Source: Alphaproteobacteria bacterium (GTDB lineage Bacteria > Pseudomonadota > Alphaproteobacteria > Ferrovibrionales > Ferrovibrionaceae). Taken from it: a stretch of 64,000 bases of DNA. Each line of letters starts with the position of its first letter. The first letter of the stretch is position 1. The position numbers were made by a program, and so were the translations under genes. Positions 6,789-15,696 of the stretch are shown here, in pieces. The notes beneath the pieces are model-generated. The model ran no database searches and was not told the DNA's origin. It worked only from the letters and a program-made list of their open reading frames with translations. The DNA lies in NCBI GenBank assembly GCA_017307375.1, contig JAFKFH010000003.1, positions 186,001-250,000 of the forward strand, given 5' to 3'.

Positions 6789-8735
6789 ATGCCCGCGATC
6801 GCGCCGACGCTGATCGCGGGGATCGGGCTGGTGGTGCTGTGGACGGCGATCGGCCTGGGTCCTGCCCGGCGGATCGCTGCCCCCGCCCTGGCGCCGGCCC
6901 TGGCGCCGGTGCTGGGCTGGGCGGTGCATGCCGCCCTGGCCCTGCCCTGGTGCCTCGTTGCCGGCTGGTCGGTCTGGAGCGTCGCGGGCCTCGCCGCTGG
7001 CCTCGCTTTGGCCGGGCTGGCCCTGGCCCGTCGGACAGGCGCGGCACCGGCGGACGGCCCGCCGGCGGTTCCGGGCTGGATCTGGGCGGCCGCCCTGCTG
7101 GTGGCGCTGGCGATCGGGAACGCCGTGCTGCCCAAGGCCGACGGCGACGGCATCGTCCTCTCGGCCCCGATCTTCGACCATGCCAAGGTCGCCATCGTCG
7201 ACGAAATCAGGCGCTCGGGCCTGCCGCCGGGCAATCCGGTCTTCGGCGACGGTCCCGAACCCGGCCGGCTGGCCTACTATTACCTCTGGCATGCCGAGGC
7301 CGCGGGCCTGGCGCTGGTGACCGGGCTGAGCGGCTGGGAGGCCGACGCGGCGCTGACCGGGGCCACCGCCTTTGCCTCGCTGATGCTGATGGCGGGCCTG
7401 GCCACCGGGCTGGCGCGCCGGCGCTCGGCCGCGGGCTGGACGGTTGCGCTGGCGCTGGCCGGGTCGTTGCGCCCGGTTCTCGGACTGGTCTGGGCGGCCC
7501 GGGATCTCGATGCCGTGCTGCGGCCGGCGACCGGGCTGGGCGCCTGGATCTTCCAGGCGGGCTGGGCGCCCCAGCATGTGATGTCGGCGTCGGTGATCGT
7601 ACTGGCCATGCTGCTGCTGGCCCGGCTGGCGACCCGGCCCGACCCGGCGGGCGCCGCACTGCTCGCCTTGGTGGCGGCGGCCGGGTTCGGATCGTCGACC
7701 TGGATCGGCGGCCTGACCTTGGCGGCGGCGGTGCTGGGGGCTGCCCCGATCCTGGCCTGGCGGTCGCCGCCGGGGCGGCGGCCCGGTTTCGTGCGCGATG
7801 GCCTGCTGGCCGCCACCGGCGCCCTGCTGCTGGCCTGGCCGCTGCTGCACGACCAAGCAGCAGCAGCGGCCGCCCGCGAGATCGCCGGCCCGGTCGGCAT
7901 TCGCCCCTACCCGGTGCTCGGCCCCGCCATGCCGGCGTTCCTCGATCCGGCGGCCTACTGGCTGGTGCTGCTGCCGGTCGAGTTTCCGGCCATCGTCCTG
8001 ACCGGCGGCTGGGCGCTCGTGCGGCGCGTGCGGCGCGGCGCACCGCTGGTGATCGCGCTGGCCGCGCTGACCGCCGCCGGGCTGATGCTGGCCTGGCTGG
8101 GGCAGAGCCGGATCGGCGACAACAACGACCTGGCCTGGCGCGCCGCCCTGCCGGCCGTGCTGGTGCTGACGGCGGCGGCGGCGGCGGCACTGTCCGACCT
8201 GATCGCCGCCCGGGCCCGGATCGCGGCGCTGGCGGGGCTGGCCGCGCTGGCCCTCGGCCTTGTCGACGGCCTGCTCGACCTGCACGGCTATGCCACCGCC
8301 GGCGGCGCGGTTTCGCGCGATTTCGCCACGGACGAGGCGATGTGGCAGGCGGTGCGCCGCCATGCCGGTCCTGACGATCGGGTCGCATCGAACCCGCTGC
8401 TCGAGGCGGGGCTGACGCCCTGGCCGGTGAATATCTCCTGGGCCCTGCTCGGCAACCGGCGCGCCTGCTTCGCCGGGCGGGAGATGGCGCTGGCCTTCGC
8501 CGCGCTGCCGGCCCCGCGCCGGGACGCGATCGACGACCGCTTCCGCCGGATCTTCGCCGGCTTCGCATCGCCGGCCGACATCGACGCCCTGTTCCGGGAT
8601 TACGGTTGCCGGGTAGTGCTGGTCACGGCGCGCGACGGTGCCTGGCTGCGCGATCCCTTTGCCGCCAGTTCCGATTACCGCCTGGTCGAAACGCGCCCCG
8701 GGGCCTGGCGGATCTACGCGCCCGCGGATCGCTGA
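6789..8735 (+). CDS. Polytopic membrane protein, GT-C-like
   Basis: A 648-residue protein with about 11-13 hydrophobic segments. After the third segment lies a loop with IFDHAKVAIVDEIRRSGLPPGNP and RLAYYYLWHAEAAG, the pattern seen in GT-C glycosyltransferases that take sugars from polyprenyl phosphate, where the acidic residue is catalytic. The C-terminal region (about 520-648) is soluble and probably periplasmic. As last gene of the operon, 16 bases after the Mo enzyme, it could use lipid-linked sugar made by the GT2 at 4287. The GT-C call rests on pattern only; it could be a non-enzymatic membrane protein. Confidence 0.65.
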   Translation: MPAIAPTLIAGIGLVVLWTAIGLGPARRIAAPALAPALAPVLGWAVHAALALPWCLVAGWSVWSVAGLAAGLALAGLALARRTGAAPADGPPAVPGWIWAAALLVALAIGNAVLPKADGDGIVLSAPIFDHAKVAIVDEIRRSGLPPGNPVFGDGPEPGRLAYYYLWHAEAAGLALVTGLSGWEADAALTGATAFASLMLMAGLATGLARRRSAAGWTVALALAGSLRPVLGLVWAARDLDAVLRPATGLGAWIFQAGWAPQHVMSASVIVLAMLLLARLATRPDPAGAALLALVAAAGFGSSTWIGGLTLAAAVLGAAPILAWRSPPGRRPGFVRDGLLAATGALLLAWPLLHDQAAAAAAREIAGPVGIRPYPVLGPAMPAFLDPAAYWLVLLPVEFPAIVLTGGWALVRRVRRGAPLVIALAALTAAGLMLAWLGQSRIGDNNDLAWRAALPAVLVLTAAAAAALSDLIAARARIAALAGLAALALGLVDGLLDLHGYATAGGAVSRDFATDEAMWQAVRRHAGPDDRVASNPLLEAGLTPWPVNISWALLGNRRACFAGREMALAFAALPAPRRDAIDDRFRRIFAGFASPADIDALFRDYGCRVVLVTARDGAWLRDPFAASSDYRLVETRPGAWRIYAPADR

Positions 8736-8783
8736 AACGGCGGCTGGGCAGGTATCCGGAGCCACGGCCAGGCCAGGGCTTGC

Positions 8784-8812
8784 TTGACCTTGCCGCCCGT
8801 TGGTCCCATACA
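8784..8812 (+). promoter_or_regulatory. Sigma70-like promoter before the methyltransferase-GT2 fusion
   Basis: TTGACC at 8784-8789 and CATACA at 8807-8812 are separated by 17 bases, 66 bases before the start codon at 8878. The -10 element is weak. A short hairpin (GCGGCG...CGCCGC) lies in the predicted leader. Confidence 0.4.
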
Positions 8813-8877
8813 GGGCCGACATCCGTGCCGGTACTTGTAAGCAAGGCGCGGCGTCTACGCCGCGATATCATCCGCCC

Positions 8878-11800
8878 ATGACGCTTCCCATCGATCTCTA
8901 CGACAGTCCAGCCTTCACGCTGGTGCCGCAGCATCTGACCGACGTCCCCTACTGGAAGCGCCATATCCCCTTCGCGTTCCTCGCCATCGAGCTGTTGCGG
9001 CCGCGGATCCTGGTCGAGCTCGGCACCCACAAGGGTGACTCCTACATGGCGTTCTGCCAGGCGGTCGCGGCGCTCGGCACCGGCACGCGCTGCTATGCGG
9101 TCGACCACTGGATCGGCGAGGAAACCTCGGGCCTGCATCCGGCCGGCCTGTACGACTGGCTGAAGCGGCTGCACGATCCGCTGTACGGCGATTTCTCGCT
9201 GTTGATGCAGACCAGCTTCGACGACGCGATGCCGAGCTTCGCCGACGGCTCGATCGACCTGCTGCATATCGACGGCATGCACACCTACGACGCGGTGCGC
9301 CACGACTTCGAGACCTGGGCGCCCAAGCTGTCCGACCGCGCCGTCGTGCTGATGCACGACGTCAACGAATTTCAGTCGAATTTCGGCGTCTGGAAATACT
9401 GGCGCGAGTTGCAGCCGCACTATCCGACGTTCCTGTTTCCCTACGGCCACGGCCTGGGCGTGGTCGGCGTCGGCCGTGACATCCCGGAAGCGTTCCGCCG
9501 GCTGTTCGAGCTGGGCGACGAGGATCGCCAGCGCTTCTTCCAGGTCATGCACGCGGCCAGCAACCGCATCTTGCTGAAGACCGCCCAGGACGACCTGACG
9601 GCCCTGCGCGAACAATACGGCATCGCCATCGGCGAGCGCGACCAGGCCCGCCAGGGCTGGAGCGACACGGCCGAGACCGCCCGCACGCTGTCGCAGCGGG
9701 TCGACGACCTCGGCCGCGAGTTGCAGGCGTCGCATGATCTTCTCGCACGCGAACAGCAAGCGGCCAGGGACGCGCAACACGCGGCCCAGGAGACGTTCCG
9801 GCGTGCCAGCGAGGCGGCGCGCCTCGAGCGCGAGACCCAGATCAGGAACATGATGGCCGAGCAGGTCCGCGCCGAGGAGGAGCGGACGTTGCGCTTCGCC
9901 GACATGCTGCGCACCTTCCGCGAATCCGCCCACCGCCTGGCGTTCCTGGCCGAGCTGGTCCCCGATCCGTCGCCCGAGCTGCAGAGCCTGCGGCTGCGCT
10001 GCCTCGAACTGACCAGCCACCCGATCAACCCCGACATCGAGGAGGTCGAGGGGCTGATGGGGTACACGCTGCACAGCCTGCACCAGCTGGAGGCCGACTA
10101 TCGCGCCCTGTTCGCCCGGATGGGCGTCGACGCGACCGGCCCGCAGAACGCCGACCTCTACGGTCGTACCGCCGTTCGCGCCGGCATGAAGCTGCTGCGG
10201 CTGTGGATGGCGATCTGGCGCGTCGCCGGCCCGCCCGGCAGCCGGCGCCGCCGGGCGTTGAGCCTGCCGCTGCGGGCGCTGCGCGCCCTGCGCCTGCATG
10301 GCCTGCGCGGCACCGCGGCGCTTGCCCTGGCGCGGCTGCGCCGCCGCGACGATGCCGTGCTGCCGCCGGGCGTCACCTTGCGCCCGGCCGACCAGGCCGT
10401 GGGCGAACCGGCCGCCTATGGCGACTGGATCCGCAACGGGGCCGGCGCGCTGCTGGCCGGCAAGCTCGACGAGCGGGCGGACGATCCGACGATCAGCGTC
10501 ATCCTGCCGGTCTACAAGGTGAAGTCCGACGTGCTGGCCCTGGCGATCGACAGCGTCGTCCGGCAGACCTATCCGAAATGGCAGATCTGCCTGGCCGTGG
10601 CCGAGGACGAAGGGTCCGAGAACTGCCTGCTGGCGGCGGAATACGCCCGCAAGGACAGCCGCATCACCTATCGGCGGCTGGCCGAGAACAAGGGCATTTC
10701 GGGCAATTCCAATGCCGCGCTGGAAGATGTGACCGGCGAGTTCGTCGCGCTGCTCGACCATGACGACGAGCTGGCACCCGAGGCCTTCGCCACCCTGATC
10801 GCCGAGGCGCGCCGCCGGCCGGAAGTCGACTTCTGGTACACGGACAAGGATTCGGTGACCGCGGCCGGCGAACGGCGCGTCAACCTGCTGCTCAAGCCCG
10901 ACTGGTCGCCCGAGATGATGTTCTCGGTCAACTACCTGACCCATCTCGACCTGATCCGCACCCGTGTCCTGCGCGAGATCGGCGGCTGGAACGGCGAGAC
11001 CGACGGCGCCCAGGACTGGGACCTGTTCCTGCGCGTCGCCGAACACGGCGCCGTGGTCGCCCGGGCGGCCGGGGTGCTCTACCACTGGCGCATCATTGCC
11101 GGCTCGACCTCGACCGGCGTCGCCGCCAAGCCCTACGTGCCCAAGGCGCAGCTGCGCACGCTGCAGGGCTATGTCGACCGGCTGGGCCTGCCGGCCCGGC
11201 TGGAGCCGAACCCCGTGACCGGCTTCCGCCTGCGCTGGCCGAATGCCACGGGCACCGGCCTGCTGCTGCTGCTGGCCGACCCGGCCATGTTCGACGCGAC
11301 CGCGGTGACACGCGCGATCCTGCTGGCCCGCCGGCTGTGCCTCGGCCGCGACATGCGGCTGATCGTCTGCGCCACCGCGACCGAGGTCGGGCTTTATGCC
11401 GAGGCCGACGGCGACGTCCAGATCGTGACCGGCACGGACCTCGCCGAGGCCGTCACCCGCGCGGTCGCCGAGCATGCCGCGGCAACCGTGACGCTGCTGT
11501 CTTCCGGGGTGACCGCCGCTGCCGGCGACCTGCTGGCCGAGCATACCGGATGGCTCGCCCATCATCGGGAAATCGCCTTCGTCACGTCGCTGGTCTTCGA
11601 CCGCGGCGGCAAGGTGATGGAGGCGGGCTGCGCCGTCGACGCCCGCCCGGTCGCCCATCCGATGTTCCGCGGCGACGAACGCACCACCTTCGGCTGGTTC
11701 GGCAGCCCGTCCTGGTACCGCAACTGCCGCGCCGCCAGCCCGATCGCGGTGACCTTCCGCCGCGACGATCTGGCCGCCGCGCTGGCCGCGCTGCCGCCCG

Positions 11801-12006
11801 GCTCGGCCGATATCGGGGCGATGACGACCGCGGCCTGCCTTGCCGCCGTCGCCGACGGCCGCCGCGGTCTGGTCAACCCGCATAGCTGGGTGCGCTACGG
11901 CCTCGACGTGCCGGAGATGCCCGAGTTCGACGACAGCGTCGGCCAGGACCCGTTCTTCCACCCGGCCTTCGCCGGGGTCAGTCCGCTGGTGCTCAAGACG
12001 AACTGA
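8878..12006 (+). CDS. Methyltransferase-coiled-coil-GT2 fusion
   Basis: A 1042-residue, three-part protein. Residues 1-200 form a class I methyltransferase: ILVELGTHKGDSYMAF is the SAM loop (about residue 45) and IDLLHIDGMHTYDAVRHDF follows. Residues about 234-350 are a charged, heptad-like coiled coil. Residues about 538-770 are a GT2 domain: ISVILPVYKVKSDVLALAIDSV, LLDHDDELAPEAF near 626 and GAQDWDLFLRVAEHG. The remaining 270 residues are unassigned. I chose ATG 8878 over an in-frame upstream ATG at 8800 that would add a 26-residue extension lacking family features. The arrangement recalls WbdD-type terminators of ABC-exported O antigen. Confidence 0.85.
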   Translation: MTLPIDLYDSPAFTLVPQHLTDVPYWKRHIPFAFLAIELLRPRILVELGTHKGDSYMAFCQAVAALGTGTRCYAVDHWIGEETSGLHPAGLYDWLKRLHDPLYGDFSLLMQTSFDDAMPSFADGSIDLLHIDGMHTYDAVRHDFETWAPKLSDRAVVLMHDVNEFQSNFGVWKYWRELQPHYPTFLFPYGHGLGVVGVGRDIPEAFRRLFELGDEDRQRFFQVMHAASNRILLKTAQDDLTALREQYGIAIGERDQARQGWSDTAETARTLSQRVDDLGRELQASHDLLAREQQAARDAQHAAQETFRRASEAARLERETQIRNMMAEQVRAEEERTLRFADMLRTFRESAHRLAFLAELVPDPSPELQSLRLRCLELTSHPINPDIEEVEGLMGYTLHSLHQLEADYRALFARMGVDATGPQNADLYGRTAVRAGMKLLRLWMAIWRVAGPPGSRRRRALSLPLRALRALRLHGLRGTAALALARLRRRDDAVLPPGVTLRPADQAVGEPAAYGDWIRNGAGALLAGKLDERADDPTISVILPVYKVKSDVLALAIDSVVRQTYPKWQICLAVAEDEGSENCLLAAEYARKDSRITYRRLAENKGISGNSNAALEDVTGEFVALLDHDDELAPEAFATLIAEARRRPEVDFWYTDKDSVTAAGERRVNLLLKPDWSPEMMFSVNYLTHLDLIRTRVLREIGGWNGETDGAQDWDLFLRVAEHGAVVARAAGVLYHWRIIAGSTSTGVAAKPYVPKAQLRTLQGYVDRLGLPARLEPNPVTGFRLRWPNATGTGLLLLLADPAMFDATAVTRAILLARRLCLGRDMRLIVCATATEVGLYAEADGDVQIVTGTDLAEAVTRAVAEHAAATVTLLSSGVTAAAGDLLAEHTGWLAHHREIAFVTSLVFDRGGKVMEAGCAVDARPVAHPMFRGDERTTFGWFGSPSWYRNCRAASPIAVTFRRDDLAAALAALPPGSADIGAMTTAACLAAVADGRRGLVNPHSWVRYGLDVPEMPEFDDSVGQDPFFHPAFAGVSPLVLKTN

Positions 12007-12017
12007 ATCCCGGGGGC

Positions 12018-12039
12018 AGCCGATCGGGTCGGATCGGCT
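12018..12039. terminator. Hairpin between convergent genes
   Basis: Perfect 8-base arms AGCCGATC (12018-12025) and GATCGGCT (12032-12039) flank a six-base loop between convergent genes ending at 12006 and 12050. There is no T tract on either strand, so it may end transcription only weakly or protect mRNA ends. Confidence 0.4.
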
Positions 12040-12049
12040 CCCGTCCCGG

Positions 12050-13303
12050 CTACAGGTTCAGGATGCCGCGGAAATGGTCCGAGACCTTGCGCATCTGGGT
12101 CTCCCAGTCGCCGTGTTCGCCGCCGATGGTGTCGATCGCGCCCTGCCGCAGCGGGGCGAAATCGTCGTAGCGCTCGATCGCCTCCCCGACCTTGGCCGCC
12201 AGCACGCTCGCGATCGGCGGGGCCAGCAAGCAGTTCTCGCCGTCGCGCAGCAGAAAGCCCGAGACCGGGTTGTGATTGGTGATCAGCAGGCAGCCCGACG
12301 CCATCAGCTCGAACGGCAGGTAGGACGGATGCCGGGTCATCATCAGCGTCAGCCCGATATGGCAGGACCGGTAGAGGTCGCCGGTGCCGGCATAGCTGAG
12401 CATGTTCAGGTTGGTGACGATCCCCTCGAGCCCGTGTTCGGCCGGGTTCCAGCCGGCCCCGGCGCAGAGCAGCTCGACCCGGTCGCCATGGCGCGCCTTG
12501 ACCCGGCGCAGGGTCGCGGCCAGCAGCTCGAACGCATTGCGCGGATGGCCCGGCCGGGCATAGGAGAACACGCGGATCCGGTCGCTGCCGCGGCGATTGT
12601 CGGGGACCGGGGCGTGGAACACCGACGGTTCGATCGCCGGCATGAACGAGATCGCCTCGCCGCCGAAATCGCGGCGATAGATCGCGGCGAGCTGGTCGGT
12701 GTTGGTGATCGCACGATAGCCGAAGCGGTAGGTCGCCTCGACCAGCGCCGAGATCGTGCCGGCCGGATAGAACAGCGGCTCGTAGTCCTGGATGAAATAG
12801 TACTTGAAGGCGCTGTTGCGCACCCGGGCCAGCGTGAAGGCGGTGGTCCACAACGTGGCGATCGACACGGTCGCGTCCGGTATCGCCTGCAGCTTGGCGA
12901 TGCTGTCGAGGGTGTCGACCTCGACGTCGGCGAGATCGGGAAAGACCGAGACGATCGACTGCCGCAGGGCCGCGGCGTCGCCCTGGCCGCAGATCAGGAA
13001 ACGCTGGCGCATGCCGAGGGTGCGGCGCAGATGGGCGGCGCACCGGACGATCGTGCGGGCGCCGCCATAGGCGACGTTGTCGAGCGGCGGGATGTACCAG
13101 GCGCAGACCGGCGGCGACAGCCGCCCGGCCAGTTCCGGCTGCTGCTGGGGCGCCGCCAGATCCTCGGGCAGCAGGTCCATGACGTCGGCCAGCGCCCGGG
13201 CATCGTGCACGTAGGCATCCTGCCGCGGCACGAAGGGCGCGAAATGCGGCGCCAGGCGCGGGGCGATGCGGTTGAAGAGCAGTCGGGCCGTATGTTTCAG
13301 CAT
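12050..13303 (-). CDS. WsaF-like glycosyltransferase family 1/4 protein
   Basis: A 417-residue GT-B-fold glycosyltransferase. The region VCAWYIPPLDNVAYGGARTIVR and the later TNLNMLSYAGTGDLYRSCHIGLTLMMTRHPSYLPFELMASGCLLITNHNP pattern are typical of WsaF-like rhamnosyltransferases, in which the late E of LPFELMASG lies in the nucleotide-sugar site. It probably adds a deoxyhexose to the exported glycan. ATG 13303 is preferred to GTG 13330, which lacks a ribosome site. It lies 33 bases downstream of the permease gene, in the same operon as Wzm and Wzt. Confidence 0.82.
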   Translation of the reverse strand: MLKHTARLLFNRIAPRLAPHFAPFVPRQDAYVHDARALADVMDLLPEDLAAPQQQPELAGRLSPPVCAWYIPPLDNVAYGGARTIVRCAAHLRRTLGMRQRFLICGQGDAAALRQSIVSVFPDLADVEVDTLDSIAKLQAIPDATVSIATLWTTAFTLARVRNSAFKYYFIQDYEPLFYPAGTISALVEATYRFGYRAITNTDQLAAIYRRDFGGEAISFMPAIEPSVFHAPVPDNRRGSDRIRVFSYARPGHPRNAFELLAATLRRVKARHGDRVELLCAGAGWNPAEHGLEGIVTNLNMLSYAGTGDLYRSCHIGLTLMMTRHPSYLPFELMASGCLLITNHNPVSGFLLRDGENCLLAPPIASVLAAKVGEAIERYDDFAPLRQGAIDTIGGEHGDWETQMRKVSDHFRGILNL

Positions 13304-13336
13304 CGTTCGATCCGTTGATGGGGCCGGCACGCCGCG

Positions 13337-14161
13337 TCAGATGACGTCGGCGAAGCCCTTCTTGGTCTTGAGAAACCAGACAAGGCCGATCCAGGCCACC
13401 GCGTAGCCGACCACCAGCTGGCGGACGAGGGCGAGCCAGTCGGGCCATTTGCCGAAGATCAGGCAATCGCGCGTCGCCTCGATCGCCGGGGCGATCGGGT
13501 TCAGGTCGACCGCCCAGAGATAGTCCGGCGGGATGGCCGACGACGGGTAGAAGATCGGCGTGAGGAACATCAGCCCGGTGGTGAGGAGGGCCACCAGCTG
13601 CTTGATGTCGCGCAGGAAGACCCCCAGCGAGGCGAGGATCCAGGTAAGGCCGAGCGTGATCAGGACCAGCGGCAGCACGGTCAGCGGCACGGCGAGCGCG
13701 CTGAGCGGCGGCAGGCCGACCAGCCACAGATGGGCCAGCAGCAGCACGGCAAAGGCGATCAGGGCGTTGAACCCGGCCTGCAGCGCCGCTACCCAGGGCA
13801 TGATTTCCAGCGGGAACACCACCTTCTTCACATAGGCGACGTTCTCGAGCACCAGGCCGGGCGAGCGCGTCACGCATTCGGCGAAGAAGTTGAACAGGAT
13901 CAGCCCGGTGAACAGGATCAGCGCGAAATGCCCGGTGCCGGCCTGTTCGGGCACGGTCCAGCGCACCGGAAAGATCACCCCGAACATGAAGGTGTAGATC
14001 GCCAGCATGATCAGCGGCGTCACCACCGTCCAGGCGGCGCCGAACAGCGTGCCGGTATAGCGCGCGGCGATCTCGCGGCGCACCAGCCGCGAGACCAGCG
14101 AACGGTCGCGCCAGAGCACGGCGACAACCTCGGACGGTGCCAGGCGTGGACGTGCATTCAT
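13337..14161 (-). CDS. wzm: ABC-2 polysaccharide export permease (Wzm)
   Basis: A 274-residue inner-membrane permease with six hydrophobic segments. The N-terminal SLVSRLVRREIAARYTGTLFGAAWTVVTPLIMLAIYTFMFG is the signature of ABC-2 transporters for O antigen, capsule or teichoic acid. It forms the channel that moves an undecaprenol-linked polymer across the inner membrane, powered by the ATPase encoded upstream (14216-15529). The gap to that gene is 54 bases and to the glycosyltransferase 33 bases, so the three are one minus-strand operon. Confidence 0.92.
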   Translation of the reverse strand: MNARPRLAPSEVVAVLWRDRSLVSRLVRREIAARYTGTLFGAAWTVVTPLIMLAIYTFMFGVIFPVRWTVPEQAGTGHFALILFTGLILFNFFAECVTRSPGLVLENVAYVKKVVFPLEIMPWVAALQAGFNALIAFAVLLLAHLWLVGLPPLSALAVPLTVLPLVLITLGLTWILASLGVFLRDIKQLVALLTTGLMFLTPIFYPSSAIPPDYLWAVDLNPIAPAIEATRDCLIFGKWPDWLALVRQLVVGYAVAWIGLVWFLKTKKGFADVI

Positions 14162-14215
14162 CGGATCAACATCGCTTGCGAAGGAAACAGGACGGCGGGC
14201 AGGGCGCGCAACGGA

Positions 14216-15529
14216 TCACGCCCCGTCGACGGACATGGTGACGTCGAGCATCGGCACCCCGATCAGCCCGCGGCCGTGATCGGCATGGCTGACCCGGAAG
14301 AACATCGCGTCGTGCAGCCACTGGTGCTGGACGTGATCGGCCAGGGTGCCGTCGGCGATCGCCGCCGAGACGGCATAGTCGCCGTTTTCGAGGAACGGCA
14401 GGACGAAGCGGAACGAGGCGGAGACGGTATCGCCCGGCTGCGCCGAGCGCGGCGCCCGCGGATGGCTGCTGAAGGTGTTGCGGTTGAACAGCACCTGGCC
14501 CAGCCGGTCCTTGACGATGAAGCCGAGGATCGGGTTCTGCAGTTCGGTCGCGACCTGGGCGCGGATCGTCAGCTCGACTTCCTCGCCGCCTTCGAGGCTG
14601 GCGCCGGCGGCCGCGTCGACGGCCTGCAGCGTCACCGAGACGATCCGGGCGCCGCCCTGCCCGAAACCGGCGCTGTCGGGGTCGAAGTCGAAGACCTCGA
14701 CCCGTGGCGGCGCCGGGTTGTTGACCGCCGCCGCCGGGGTCGGCAGCGCCCGGCGCTGATGGTTGGCGAAGCGCAGCGAGGCGCCGCCGTCGGCCTCGGC
14801 GTAGATCGAGGCCAGATAGGCCTCGACCACCTCGCGCGGCTCGCCCTCCATGCGGACGTGGCCGGCATCGAGCCAGATGACCCGGTCGCAGAGCCGCGCC
14901 ATCGCGCCGGTATCGTGGCTGACGAACAGGATGGTGCCGCGCTTGCGGAAGCCTTCGATGAAGCGCATGCATTTCTGGGTGAAGGCGGCGTCGCCGACCG
15001 ACAGGATCTCGTCGATGATCAGGATGTCGGCATCAACATGGGCCGCCACGGCGAAGGCGAGCCGTGCATACATGCCGCTGGAATAGAACTTGACCGGCTG
15101 GCCGAGGAAGTCGCCGATGCCGGCGAAGTCGATGATCGAGTCATAGCGTTCCTCGATCTTCTCGGGCGACAGGCCGAGCAGGGAGGCGGCCAGCCGGACG
15201 TTCTCGGCCCCGGTGAACTCCGGATTGAAGCCGGCCCCCAGTTCGAGCAGGGCGGCGATGCGGCCGTTGCGCACGACTTCGCCGGTGGTCGGCTCGACCG
15301 TGCCGGTGACCATCTGCAGGAAGGTCGACTTGCCGGCGCCGTTGCGCCCGATGATGCCGATGCTCTCGCCCCGCGCGATCGTCAGGTCGACGTCGCGCAG
15401 CGCCCAGTATTCGTCGTAGAGACGCCGCTGGCCGCGCCAGAACATCTGCAGCAGACGGTCGATCGGCCGACGGTAGATCGCATAGCATTTGCCTAGCCGG
15501 CTTGCGGCCAGCACCGGTTCGCCGGACAT
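14216..15529 (-). CDS. wzt: Polysaccharide ABC transporter ATPase with C-terminal glycan-binding domain (Wzt)
   Basis: A 437-residue ATPase. Walker A GRNGAGKS is at residues 61-68, the signature YSSGMYARLAF about 149-159, Walker B ADILIIDE about 167-174 and the switch histidine in FVSHD near 205. Residues about 280-437 form the extra Wzt C-terminal beta-sandwich domain that, in E. coli O8/O9a, recognises the methylated non-reducing end of the polymer before export. Its presence implies that a terminal modification is needed, which fits the methyltransferases at 8878 and 15697. Confidence 0.92.
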   Translation of the reverse strand: MSGEPVLAASRLGKCYAIYRRPIDRLLQMFWRGQRRLYDEYWALRDVDLTIARGESIGIIGRNGAGKSTFLQMVTGTVEPTTGEVVRNGRIAALLELGAGFNPEFTGAENVRLAASLLGLSPEKIEERYDSIIDFAGIGDFLGQPVKFYSSGMYARLAFAVAAHVDADILIIDEILSVGDAAFTQKCMRFIEGFRKRGTILFVSHDTGAMARLCDRVIWLDAGHVRMEGEPREVVEAYLASIYAEADGGASLRFANHQRRALPTPAAAVNNPAPPRVEVFDFDPDSAGFGQGGARIVSVTLQAVDAAAGASLEGGEEVELTIRAQVATELQNPILGFIVKDRLGQVLFNRNTFSSHPRAPRSAQPGDTVSASFRFVLPFLENGDYAVSAAIADGTLADHVQHQWLHDAMFFRVSHADHGRGLIGVPMLDVTMSVDGA

Positions 15530-15696
15530 TTACTCGTTCTGCCCTTGTGACACATCAGCCTCGGATTGCAGCGGCCCCCGGTAATAGCGGCTGGCGGCCC
15601 GGGGCACAATACCATCGCGAAATTGCCGGTTTCCCCTGACGGCCCGCTGTGCTATCGACGCCGCTTGATCCCCAATCCGAACGGTAAGGCAGCACG

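Noticed and set aside
8623-11961. A 1112-codon minus-strand ORF opposite the methyltransferase-GT2 fusion
   Set aside because: It is the antisense of a protein with clear domains; the R/G/Q-rich translation has no motif. High GC makes such long shadows common (also 11895-13877, 19013-21484, 5732-7234 and 6759-8822).
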